From Alphaproteobacteria bacterium (GTDB lineage Bacteria > Pseudomonadota > Alphaproteobacteria > UBA2136 > UBA6156): a DNA stretch of 10,509 bases. Made by a program: the position numbers and the translations under genes. Positions 1-7,103 of the stretch are shown here, piece after piece. The stretch's first letter is position 1. Each line of letters opens with the position of its first letter. The stretch covers positions 1-10,509 of the forward strand of contig JADCGN010000040.1 in assembly GCA_020249005.1 (NCBI GenBank). The letters run 5' to 3'. A model generated the notes under the pieces. It was given only the letters and a program-made list of their open reading frames with translations, was not told the DNA's origin and did no database searches.

Positions 1-12
1 CTCTTCCGATCT
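1..12. other. Probable Illumina adapter remnant at contig end
   Basis: The bases CTCTTCCGATCT equal the last 12 bases of the widely used Illumina TruSeq adapter. The NhaA reading begins to match the protein family immediately after this point, and the base at 13 fits as the third base of the expected Gly codon before Ile-Gly-Phe-Thr-Met. These 12 bases are therefore most likely not genomic and should not be translated. Confidence 0.85.
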
Positions 13-13
13 G

Positions 14-166
14 ATCGGCTTCACCATGAGCTTGTTTGTGGGCAAGTTGGCGTATGAAGGCGTGCACCCCGAGCTGCTCGCCGCCGCCAAAGCTGGGGTG
101 TTGACGGGCAGCCTGTTGGCCGCCGCGTTGGGGAGCTGGATCTTAAGCCGAGGCCGCCGTGCTTAG
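14..166 (+). CDS. nhaA: Na+/H+ antiporter NhaA, C-terminal fragment
   Basis: This is the last 50 codons of a gene whose 5' part lies off the contig. The reading IGFTMSLFVGKLAYEG followed by AKAGVLTGSLLAAALGSWIL matches the final two membrane helices of NhaA, where the conserved (G)IGFTMS motif and the AKLG(V/I)L-GS segment are found. NhaA is an inner-membrane antiporter that exchanges external H+ for cytoplasmic Na+ in pH and sodium homeostasis; its catalytic aspartates lie in the missing part. The short basic tail (SRGRRA) after the last helix is normal. The stop TAG at 164-166 lies inside rlmJ, an 8-base overlap that suggests translational coupling. The call rests on a short stretch, but the motif is distinctive. 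Confidence 0.82.
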   Translation: MGFTMSLFVGKLAYEGVHPELLAAAKAGVLTGSLLAAALGSWILSRGRRA

Positions 167-998
167 CTACCAACACGCCTACCATGCGGGTAACCCGGCC
201 GATGTGCTGAAACATGCGCTGTGGGCCGCGGTGTTGGAGGCCTTAACGCAAAAGCCTAAACCGCTGAAGGTGTATGAAACCCACGCTGGGCGCGGGGTCT
301 ATCCGTTAGCCGAAGCAGAAACCCAACGCGGCGCCGAGTGGCAACACGGTTTAGGTGCCTTGGCGTTGGCCACGCTGCCGGGGCCCTTTGGCGATGCCGT
401 GCGGGCTTTGAACCCCACCGGTGTGCTCACCACCATTCCGGGTAGCCCGGCGGTGGCGGCGCACCTGCTGCGCAGCACCGACCACCTGCACCTGTGCGAA
501 CTACACCCCACCGAACGGGCCAAGTTGCACCGCTGGGCCCGGGGTCAGGCCAACATCCACTGCCACGATGACAATGGATGGGTGCAGATTCCAGCCTTGG
601 TGAAGGCCGGTCAACGGGATGTGGTGCTGCTTGACCCCAGTTTTGAACGTGCGGAAGAATACCCCACCGTGACTAGCACGGTGCAAAAAATTCTTACCAA
701 AAACCCAGCCGCCGGGGTGGTGGTGTGGCTGCCCATCTTGGGTGTGGGCAAAAGCAAGGGCCAACACCAGCCGGTGATCGAAGGCTTAAAAGTGCTGAAC
801 GTTCAGGCCACTTACCTGGCGCAGTGGCGCTGGGCGGAGCGCTTTGCGGGCTTCGCGCTGCAGGGCACGGCCATGGTGGCGCTGAACCTGCCCTACGGGC
901 TGGAAACCACGCTGCCGCCGCTGCTGCAGGCGTATGCCCAGGGCTTAGCGCTGCCGCGGAACGTGCAAACCTACACGCTGTTGGTGGCACGGAAGTAG
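159..998 (+). CDS. rlmJ: 23S rRNA (adenine2030-N6)-methyltransferase RlmJ
   Basis: This 279-residue protein matches the length and motif order of RlmJ (YhiR), the SAM-dependent enzyme that methylates A2030 of 23S rRNA. Visible family marks are the N-terminus MLSYQHAYHAGNPADVLKH (residues 1-19), the SAM-binding THAGRGVY (41-48), IPGSP (93-97), the acidic CELHP (113-117) and the catalytic motif IV DPSFE (159-163). In E. coli RlmJ motif IV is DPPYE, so one Pro is replaced by Ser; the essential Asp is kept. The start is GTG at 159, chosen because it gives the conserved MLSY N-terminus and has GAGG at 150-153 five bases upstream. It overlaps the end of nhaA by 8 bases. The family is well known and the match is clear; loss of activity from the motif change is not expected. 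Confidence 0.95.
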   Translation: MLSYQHAYHAGNPADVLKHALWAAVLEALTQKPKPLKVYETHAGRGVYPLAEAETQRGAEWQHGLGALALATLPGPFGDAVRALNPTGVLTTIPGSPAVAAHLLRSTDHLHLCELHPTERAKLHRWARGQANIHCHDDNGWVQIPALVKAGQRDVVLLDPSFERAEEYPTVTSTVQKILTKNPAAGVVVWLPILGVGKSKGQHQPVIEGLKVLNVQATYLAQWRWAERFAGFALQGTAMVALNLPYGLETTLPPLLQAYAQGLALPRNVQTYTLLVARK

Positions 999-1034
999 CT
1001 TGCCTTTTTTGGCGCGCGCCGTAGGGTGCCACCC

Positions 1035-2018
1035 ATGAGCCCCCGCGTGTATCAGTTCCTGACCCTGGCTACCCTAAGCCTGACCATTTTACTCATCATC
1101 GTGGGTGGCGCCACCCGCGTGTACGACGCCGGCATGGCCTGCCCCGATTGGCCGCATTGCTACGGCCTGTGGTGGCCCTGGCCGGAAAGCCGCGTGATTG
1201 AAGCCGGGCACCTGGAGGGCTATGTGGTGAACGGCCAGCACTACGTATGGTGGCAGGTGCTGCTGGAATGGGGCCACCGTGGCCTGGCCGCCGTGGTAGG
1301 CTTTGGCCTGATTGGCCTGCTGATCGGCAGCCTGTGGCAACCGAAAACCATCAATACACCGCTGTTGTTGGCGGCCGGGTTGCTGGCGGTGCAAATCAAG
1401 CTGGGGGCAGTGACGGTCTGGTTCAGCAATATTCATTGGAGCGTGGTGCTGCATTTAGGCAATGCCATGCTCTTCACCTTGGCATTGTTCTGGCTGTGGT
1501 GGCGCCAGCGCGTACCAGCCCCGGCGGTACGCGCTAAGGCCCCGCTGATATTGTGGGGCCTGGCGGTGGCCGCCCCGGTGTTGGTGTGGCTGACAATGCT
1601 GATGGGGGCGGCCGTCAGCTCCAGCCACAGTGGTGGCGTGTGTGGCGGGCTCTTTTCCTGCGCGGGGGTGTGGCTGCCCTCGCCCAAGGTGGATGTGGGC
1701 CAACACATTCACATGCAGCATCGGTTGTTTGCGCTGCTCACTTTCATTCTTTCGGTGGTGTTGCTGGTGGTGGCCAAACGGCGCAGCCAACCCCCCATAC
1801 GGCAAGCGGCGCTGCAGCTGCACCTGATGGTGCTGGGGCAGGTGGTGTTGGGTATTCTCACCCTCTACAGTTTTGCCAGCTTCCCCGAGTATTACTACCC
1901 GCTCTCGATCGCCCACCTGGGCTGGGGCACGCTGACGCTGTTGGCTGCGGTGGCGGTGCCGCTGACGTTGGCCAGCGTACCAGCTGCCGGTGTTACCAAA
2001 CCGACCCGTAAAAAGTAA
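1035..2018 (+). CDS. ctaA: Heme A synthase CtaA/Cox15
   Basis: A polytopic membrane protein of 327 residues that oxidises the C8 methyl of heme O to a formyl group, giving heme A for aa3-type cytochrome oxidase. The CtaA/Cox15 hallmark GGATRVYDAGMACPDWPHCYG is at residues 24-44. Two Cys pairs lie in the periplasmic loops (C36/C42 and C203/C209), matching the paired cysteines of the CtaA family. Four candidate heme-ligand histidines are H81 (LEWGHRG), H140 (VVLHLGN), H229 (HMQHRLF) and H294 (IAHLGWG), one per conserved helix. The ATG at 1035 is preferred over a GTG at 1026 because AGGGTG at 1023-1028 would be a Shine-Dalgarno six bases before the ATG. It lies 36 bases after rlmJ and runs directly into ctaB, with which it forms a pathway unit. 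Confidence 0.94.
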   Translation: MSPRVYQFLTLATLSLTILLIIVGGATRVYDAGMACPDWPHCYGLWWPWPESRVIEAGHLEGYVVNGQHYVWWQVLLEWGHRGLAAVVGFGLIGLLIGSLWQPKTINTPLLLAAGLLAVQIKLGAVTVWFSNIHWSVVLHLGNAMLFTLALFWLWWRQRVPAPAVRAKAPLILWGLAVAAPVLVWLTMLMGAAVSSSHSGGVCGGLFSCAGVWLPSPKVDVGQHIHMQHRLFALLTFILSVVLLVVAKRRSQPPIRQAALQLHLMVLGQVVLGILTLYSFASFPEYYYPLSIAHLGWGTLTLLAAVAVPLTLASVPAAGVTKPTRKK

Positions 2019-2025
2019 GCGCGGC

Positions 2026-2940
2026 GTGAAGGCCACCGCTGCCCCGCACGCCGTGCCGCTGTGGCGTGACCTCATCGCGCTGGCCAAGCCGCGCATCATT
2101 TTGCTGCTGGCCATCACCTGCCTGTGCGGCGGCCTGGTGGCGGCGAAGGGCAATCTGGAATTGCTGCAACTCAGCGCCTTGCCCTTGGCGTGGGCCACAC
2201 TGGGGCTGTGCGTGGCCGCCGCCGGCGCCAACAGCGTGAACATGGCGTGGGACCGCGACATCGACCCCCTGATGCGCCGGACCGCCAACCGCCCCTTGCC
2301 GCAGGGGCGGTTGGGCCACCGATTTGTCTACCTGTGGGGCAGTTTGCTGATGGCCCTGGGCACGCTCTTGGCGGCCACCGCCGCGCCGTGGGCTGGCGTG
2401 ATGAACCTGGCCGGGGCGCTGTTCTATGTGTTCATCTACACCATGCTGCTGAAGCGCCGCACGGTGCAGAACATCGTGATCGGCGGCGCCGCCGGCGCCT
2501 TCCCGCCGCTGGTGGGGTGGGCCGCGGTACAAGGCGACGTCAGCCACCCGCTGCCCTGGCTGATGTTTGCGATTATCTTTGCCTGGACGCCGCCGCACTT
2601 TTGGGCCTTGGCGCTGTTCATGAACGCCGATTACACCAAGGCCAAAATCCCCATGTACCCGGTGGTGCATGGCGCGGCCGCCACGCGGGTGATGATCGTA
2701 CGCTACCTGATGGTGCTGGTACCGCTGACCCTGCTGGGTGGGCTCTATGCGCCGCTCGGGTGGCTCTACAGCCTGGCCGCATTAAGCTTGGGCCTGTGGT
2801 GGAGCCACGCGGCATGGCAGCTGTTGCACGCCCCGCGGCAGGGCATGGCAGCCGATACCTTGGCGCGCCTCACCTTCCGTCGCAGCCTGTTTTACTTGGG
2901 GTGGTTGTTTGTGGCGATGGTGGTGGATAGCCTGGTCTAG
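2026..2940 (+). CDS. ctaB: Protoheme IX farnesyltransferase (heme O synthase) CtaB
   Basis: An integral-membrane UbiA-family prenyltransferase that adds a farnesyl group from farnesyl diphosphate to heme B, making heme O, the substrate of CtaA. The family's first Asp-rich motif N-x3-D-x3-D is present as NMAWDRDID (residues 72-80 from this start), followed by RRTANRPLPQGR. The second motif, YTKAKIPMYPVVHG, and FAWTPPHFWALAL are also diagnostic. Several hydrophobic helices fill the rest. Start choice is uncertain: GTG at 2026 is seven bases after the ctaA stop with a weak TAAG upstream, while GTG at 1990 in the same frame would add 12 residues and overlap ctaA by 29 bases. I prefer 2026 because conserved sequence (LWRDLIALAKPR) begins shortly after. 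No cytochrome oxidase structural genes are next to it. Confidence 0.94.
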   Translation: MKATAAPHAVPLWRDLIALAKPRIILLLAITCLCGGLVAAKGNLELLQLSALPLAWATLGLCVAAAGANSVNMAWDRDIDPLMRRTANRPLPQGRLGHRFVYLWGSLLMALGTLLAATAAPWAGVMNLAGALFYVFIYTMLLKRRTVQNIVIGGAAGAFPPLVGWAAVQGDVSHPLPWLMFAIIFAWTPPHFWALALFMNADYTKAKIPMYPVVHGAAATRVMIVRYLMVLVPLTLLGGLYAPLGWLYSLAALSLGLWWSHAAWQLLHAPRQGMAADTLARLTFRRSLFYLGWLFVAMVVDSLV

Positions 2941-2957
2941 GCCACCGCCGCAGCGCG

Positions 2958-5393
2958 TTAGTTTTGTGCGGTGAGGATGTAGCTGCGGTTGCCTGCGCGG
3001 AACTCGGCCATGTCGGTGGAAACGTCGGTCAGCTGCCAGCCGCTGATGCTCTCGCCCACCATCAGTACGCCTTCTTTGCCATTGGCGCTGGCAATCAGCC
3101 CACGGCCGGGCACGAAGCTTAACACTTCCAGGCTGGGGAAGTCGGTCGCGGCCAACTGCGGGCGCACCCCTTGCGGAATCTTTACCTTGGGCGTGTCTTG
3201 CGGGAACAGCTCGGCGGCAAAGTCTTCCAGTTGGCGGATGCGCGGCGCTTCCTGCATTTGTGGTTCGGCCACGATCGGCAAATTTTTGGGGTTGTTGGTG
3301 TAAAGCTCGTTGGGCGGGGGCAAGGTGCCGTTGCCGGCGCGGCCTTGTTCGGCCCGCGTGGCGGGCGGCGGCAGCAGGGCCCCGTCGGCGCTGCTTACCG
3401 GCGGCGCATTGCTGCTGCCATCCATGTAGGCGTCCGGGTCACGCAAAAATTCCCGCGGCTTGGGGGCGGTGTTGGGGTCGGCGCTGGCCAGCAATTGGCG
3501 GTACTGTTCCAATTCTTTGTCCGACTGCTCTTTGGTGAGCGGTGCTGCAGGGGCAGCCGGCGTAGCCCCACCCGCCACCGTGGGCGCCGTGGCCGCCCCG
3601 CCGGCGGCCCCTTCGCGCTCGGCGCGGGCGGCTTGAATTTCCCGCTGCAGCTTGGCGAACATCGAAATATCGTCCGGCATCGCTTCGGTACCGTTGGCGG
3701 CAATCGGTTGGTTCGGGTCGGGCAGCGGCGCGGCAAACTCAATTTGAGCTTTGCCAACGTCACCCTGTCCGGCCAGTTGGGTGGGCGGTGGCAGCAGGGC
3801 ACCATCACCTGCCGGCGCCTGCGCCAGTTGGGTAGGCCGGGGTTGGGCCAGCTTGGCCAACTGGGCGTTCACATTTTCCAAGCCGCCGGGCTGCGTGGCT
3901 TGGTGCCACACAAACAAGCCCACGCCACCCAACGCGGCAGCCGCGACGGCCATTCCGGCCCAACTGGTGCCGGGGCGCCCGGCGGCGGCCAATTGCGCCC
4001 GGCTGGGGCGGCTTTCGGGCAAAGTGGGCGGCGGCACACGCCCTGGGGCGGGCTGTTCAAACCCGGCTGGCAAACTGCTAACCGCGGCTTGGGGCTTAAA
4101 GATATCGGGCGGTGGGGTTGGGGTGCCGGGCTCCACCTCCCAGGCCCCAGGGGTGGCAGGGGCCAGGCCCGACGAAAACGGCCCACTTGGCGGTTGCGTC
4201 AGCGGTGCGGTGGCCAGCGTGAAGCCGGGCGTGGCCGCCACACTGGGGGGCGGGGCCGGGGGTTCGACCATCGTTTCGCCCAAAAAACCTGCCGGGAAAG
4301 GCGTTTCGGCTACCGCCAGGCTGGTGGGCACTTGGCTGGTGAGGGTGTCCCCGGCGGGGCCTGCGATAATGCCGCTGGCAATCAGTTCCTCGTCCACGCG
4401 GTCAAGCGGGCGGGTGTCGACTGGAATTTCCGGCGCCATATCCAGCGCGGGTGCGGCCCCTGCGGCCGCGGCCGCAGGGGCCGCGGCCACCACGGTTGCG
4501 GCGGCAAAATCGCGCGGCGTTACCTGCCGGGCAGGCTTGTTGGGCGTAGGCGCGGCCGGTGCCGCCGCAACCACTGTCGGACGGTCTGGAGCCGTGGCCG
4601 CGGGTAAGGTTTCTTCAGCCACTATCTCACGCGGCTTGGGCGGAGCCGGACGCGGACGGTCGGGCTTGTTCACGCGGCGGCGCAGCGGGTTCTCGGGCGG
4701 GCGCGAGGCCACGGCGGGAGCGCTGGCCACAAAGGGGTTGTCTTGCAAAAAGTCGGTCGGGCCTGCCGCAGTGGGTTCGGCGGCGGTTGTTTCCACCGCA
4801 GGTGTGGGGGCTGCGGGGGCAGCGTCGGCCATGGGTGCCACCGGTACCGGCGCAGCAGCGGGTTCAGCAACGGTTACAGATGGGATGGCTGCAACAGGAG
4901 CCGTTGCCACCACCGGGGCCACCGGCGCAGCAGGTTCCGCAACCGCCGCCACCGCAGGTGAGGGCGTGGTGCTGGCCGCCGTGGGGGTAATGAAGGAATC
5001 CTCCAACACGCGTTGGGCCACCACCGGGGCCGAGCCAAACTCGTCGGCCGCGGTAGCTGGCGCAGCGACCGCCACCGTTGGCGCGGGTTCGGCCACCGGC
5101 GCGGGCGGCACCACGGGTGTAAGGTCAACCGGGCTCGGGGTGGGGGAGGGCACACGGGCTTCCGGCAGCGGCATTGCGGCAGGGGGCGGCACGGCCGTCA
5201 CCAAGGCGGCCGCCGCGGCCAAGGCGGCGGCGTTGGGGGCGGCGATTGGCGCAACTGATGCAGTGGGGGCCGCCTCCCGAGGGGGGGTGGCAAGCGGTTC
5301 TGCCGCGGCAGGCACGGGCTTATTGGCCGCAGGCTTGCCGCCCGCCGGTGGCGCACCGGTGAGGCGAGACGGCAGTGTGCGACGTAAAACCAT
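2958..5393 (-). CDS. Large Ala/Pro-rich single-pass membrane protein, function unknown
   Basis: I do not recognise this 811-residue protein. Residues 1-470 are low-complexity, dominated by Ala, Pro, Val and Thr, with a basic patch at 231-256 (RRRVNKPDRPRP within it). A single hydrophobic segment at about 477-497 (WAGMAVAAAALGGVGLFVWH) is preceded by Arg residues, which predicts N-inside, C-outside topology: a long cytoplasmic arm and a periplasmic part of about 310 residues. The periplasmic part has charged helical stretches (574-595, 620-637), three LPPP-containing repeats (near 530, 670 and 688) and a C-terminal compact domain (about 750-811: LEVLSFVPGRGLIAS, then GWQLTDVSTDMAEF) that alternates like beta strands. 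The layout recalls envelope-machine adaptors of the GspC/PilP kind, but this is resemblance of shape only. ATG at 5393 has GGAAG just upstream (minus strand). It converges on ctaB with 17 bases between stops. Confidence 0.8.
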   Translation of the reverse strand: MVLRRTLPSRLTGAPPAGGKPAANKPVPAAAEPLATPPREAAPTASVAPIAAPNAAALAAAAALVTAVPPPAAMPLPEARVPSPTPSPVDLTPVVPPAPVAEPAPTVAVAAPATAADEFGSAPVVAQRVLEDSFITPTAASTTPSPAVAAVAEPAAPVAPVVATAPVAAIPSVTVAEPAAAPVPVAPMADAAPAAPTPAVETTAAEPTAAGPTDFLQDNPFVASAPAVASRPPENPLRRRVNKPDRPRPAPPKPREIVAEETLPAATAPDRPTVVAAAPAAPTPNKPARQVTPRDFAAATVVAAAPAAAAAGAAPALDMAPEIPVDTRPLDRVDEELIASGIIAGPAGDTLTSQVPTSLAVAETPFPAGFLGETMVEPPAPPPSVAATPGFTLATAPLTQPPSGPFSSGLAPATPGAWEVEPGTPTPPPDIFKPQAAVSSLPAGFEQPAPGRVPPPTLPESRPSRAQLAAAGRPGTSWAGMAVAAAALGGVGLFVWHQATQPGGLENVNAQLAKLAQPRPTQLAQAPAGDGALLPPPTQLAGQGDVGKAQIEFAAPLPDPNQPIAANGTEAMPDDISMFAKLQREIQAARAEREGAAGGAATAPTVAGGATPAAPAAPLTKEQSDKELEQYRQLLASADPNTAPKPREFLRDPDAYMDGSSNAPPVSSADGALLPPPATRAEQGRAGNGTLPPPNELYTNNPKNLPIVAEPQMQEAPRIRQLEDFAAELFPQDTPKVKIPQGVRPQLAATDFPSLEVLSFVPGRGLIASANGKEGVLMVGESISGWQLTDVSTDMAEFRAGNRSYILTAQN

Positions 5394-5538
5394 GATGCTT
5401 CCAGCCTAAAACGCCTGGATGCACAAAGCAAAACCCTTGCCTAAAGGTTACGCGCGGGCGTGCAAGATCTGGGTAATATTCTTCCCCATCGGCGCCGGGC
5501 TTGCGTGCAGGCTGCCCCCGGGTTTAGGCTGCGCGCCG
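5394..5538. promoter_or_regulatory. Divergent intergenic region
   Basis: These 145 bases separate the start of the minus-strand Ala/Pro-rich gene from the ATG of the ABC ATPase gene and must hold the promoters of both if neither is expressed by read-through. I see a TAATAT at 5474-5479 that could act as a -10 for the plus strand, but no matching -35, so no promoter is assigned. The reading frame of the ATPase stays open to 5419, but that extension shows no family similarity. Confidence 0.4.
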
Positions 5539-6321
5539 ATGAATGCGCTCACTCTCTCCCATGTGCGCAAGGTTTACCCCACCGGTACGGTGGCCTTGCA
5601 TGATGTTTCCCTCACCATTCCGGCGGGTGGTTTTTATGCTCTGTTGGGCCCCAACGGCGCGGGCAAAACCACGTTGATTGGCATCGTGATGGGGTTGGTG
5701 GAAAAGACTGGCGGCAGCGTGGAGGTGTTTGGTATCGACGCCACCACGCACCCGCAAGCGGCCAAGGCGCAGCTGGGGATTGTGCCGCAGGAAGTGAACT
5801 TCAACCCGTTTGAAAAATGCCTGGATATTGTGGTGAACCAAGCGGGTTACTACGGCATTCCGCGCCGGGAAGCGCTGCCCCGCGCCGAAGCGCTGCTGAA
5901 AAGCCTGGGCCTGGGCGAGAAACTGCAGCAACCCGCGCGCACCCTTTCCGGCGGGATGAAGCGCCGCCTGATGATTGCCCGCGCCTTGGTGCAAAAACCG
6001 AAATTACTGATTCTCGATGAACCCACCGCCGGGGTGGATGTGGAGTTGCGCCGCAGTATGTGGGAGTTTCTGCAAGGCTTGGTGCGCGAGGGCGTGACGA
6101 TTTTGCTGACCACCCATTACCTGGAAGAGGCCGAGGCGCTGTGTGAAAACATTGCGATCATCAACCATGGCCACATCATTCGCCAAGGGCCGCGGGCCGA
6201 CTTGCTGGCCGTAACGAAGGAAAATCCGCACGACAAAACCTTTAAGGGCGGGCGGCTGGAGGAAGTGTATCTGCAGCTGACCCAAACCCACGGCCAACCA
6301 AAATTGGGAGCCACCGCATGA
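5539..6321 (+). CDS. yadG: ABC exporter ATP-binding protein, YadG-like
   Basis: A 260-residue ABC-type ATPase that would power export by the membrane partner encoded next to it. All nucleotide-binding motifs are intact: Walker A GPNGAGKTT (37-45), Q-loop Gln84, signature LSGGM (136-140), Walker B LLILDEP (156-162), D-loop GVD and switch His193 in LLTTHYLEEAEAL. These features and the TAGVDVELRR segment fit the DRA/YadG group of ABC-2 exporters; the E. coli YadG substrate is not established. The start ATG at 5539 is chosen because ABC-domain similarity begins right there (MNALTLSHVRKVYPTG); an open upstream extension to 5419 looks non-coding. A weak AGG at 5526-5528 is the only visible ribosome-binding signal. 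The stop overlaps the next gene's start as ATGA. Confidence 0.93.
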   Translation: MNALTLSHVRKVYPTGTVALHDVSLTIPAGGFYALLGPNGAGKTTLIGIVMGLVEKTGGSVEVFGIDATTHPQAAKAQLGIVPQEVNFNPFEKCLDIVVNQAGYYGIPRREALPRAEALLKSLGLGEKLQQPARTLSGGMKRRLMIARALVQKPKLLILDEPTAGVDVELRRSMWEFLQGLVREGVTILLTTHYLEEAEALCENIAIINHGHIIRQGPRADLLAVTKENPHDKTFKGGRLEEVYLQLTQTHGQPKLGATA

Positions 6322-7094
6322 CCTCTGCCCAACTCCTCACCGCCTACACCACCATGCTGCGTAAGGATTTGGTGCGCATTGTGCGCATCTGGCCCCAAAC
6401 CTTCCTGCCCAGCATCGTCACGTCCATGCTTTATTTCCTGGTGTTTGGCACCGTGCTTGGTAGCAAAATCGGTGAAGTTGGCGGTGTGCCCTACATGGCG
6501 TTTGTGGTGCCGGGGCTGGTGATGCTCGCGGTGGTGACCAATGCGTTTTCCAACGTGGCCACGGCGTTTTTCCAGAGCAAGTTCTTCGTGCGCAGCATCG
6601 ATGAGATTTTGGTGTCGCCCATGCCCGCCTGGCTGATGCTGGTGGGTTTCATCTCCACCGGCGTGGTGCGTGGGATGGTGGTGGGCCTGCTGGTGCTGCT
6701 GGTCTCGCTGTTCTTCGCGCTGCCCAGCGTGCCGCATCCGTTTTTCGTGCTGCTGTTCCTGCTCTTTTCCGCCACGCTGTTTGCCCTGGGCGGGCTGATC
6801 AACGGCATCTATGCCAAAAGTTTCGATGGCATCAGCATCGTCCCCACCTTCGTGATCACGCCCTTGGTGTACTTGGGCGGGGTGTTCTACTCGGTGCAGG
6901 CGCTGCCTACCTGGGCACAGGCCATTACCTACGCCAACCCGCTCTTTTACTTGGTGAACGGCTTCCGCTACGGCCTGCTCGGCCACAGCGATGTCAGCAT
7001 TGGGGTATGCGTCGCGGTCCTCGCTGCGATGGTCGGCGCGATGGCCAGCGTGGCCTGGTGGCAACTGCAGAACGGGTTTGGCCTGAAGCAGTAA
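6318..7094 (+). CDS. yadH: ABC-2 type exporter permease, YadH-like
   Basis: A 258-residue inner-membrane permease with about six hydrophobic helices. It resembles E. coli YadH along its length, with IRIWPQT-like IVRIWPQTFLPSIVTSMLYFLVFG near the N-terminus, YMAFVVPGLVMLAVVTNAFSN, GGLINGIYAKSFDGISIVPTFVITPLVYLGGVFYS and ANPLFYLVNGFRYGLLG. These are typical of the ABC-2 family that exports polysaccharides, drugs or lipids; the substrate here is unknown. The gene begins with ATGA overlapping the ATPase stop, and GGGAG at 6306-6310 is a good Shine-Dalgarno seven bases upstream, so the two are surely co-translated as one transporter (probably two ATPases and two permeases). Confidence 0.93.
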   Translation: MTSAQLLTAYTTMLRKDLVRIVRIWPQTFLPSIVTSMLYFLVFGTVLGSKIGEVGGVPYMAFVVPGLVMLAVVTNAFSNVATAFFQSKFFVRSIDEILVSPMPAWLMLVGFISTGVVRGMVVGLLVLLVSLFFALPSVPHPFFVLLFLLFSATLFALGGLINGIYAKSFDGISIVPTFVITPLVYLGGVFYSVQALPTWAQAITYANPLFYLVNGFRYGLLGHSDVSIGVCVAVLAAMVGAMASVAWWQLQNGFGLKQ

Positions 7095-7103
7095 TTGGGT
7101 GGG

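Noticed and set aside
1006..1020. T run plus GGCGCGCGCC palindrome after rlmJ as a terminator
   Set aside because: On the plus strand the T run precedes rather than follows the palindrome, and ctaA starts a few bases later.
1455..2288. A 277-codon minus-strand frame across the ctaA-ctaB junction
   Set aside because: It is antisense to two well-supported genes and His/Gln/Arg-rich without any domain pattern.
3171..4607. A 478-codon plus-strand frame opposite the same gene
   Set aside because: Arg/Gly-rich antisense reading without any recognisable domain; a by-product of high GC content.
3751..5409. A 552-codon open frame on the plus strand opposite the Ala/Pro-rich gene
   Set aside because: Ala and Pro codons (GCN, CCN) read backwards give Gly/Ala/Arg-type codons and almost no stops, so long antisense frames are expected. 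The minus-strand protein has a coherent membrane helix and ordered C-terminal domain; the plus reading is only Gly/Ala/Thr low complexity.
5419..5538. N-terminal extension of the ABC ATPase by 40 residues
   Set aside because: The extension resembles no ABC protein, while family similarity begins exactly at the ATG at 5539.
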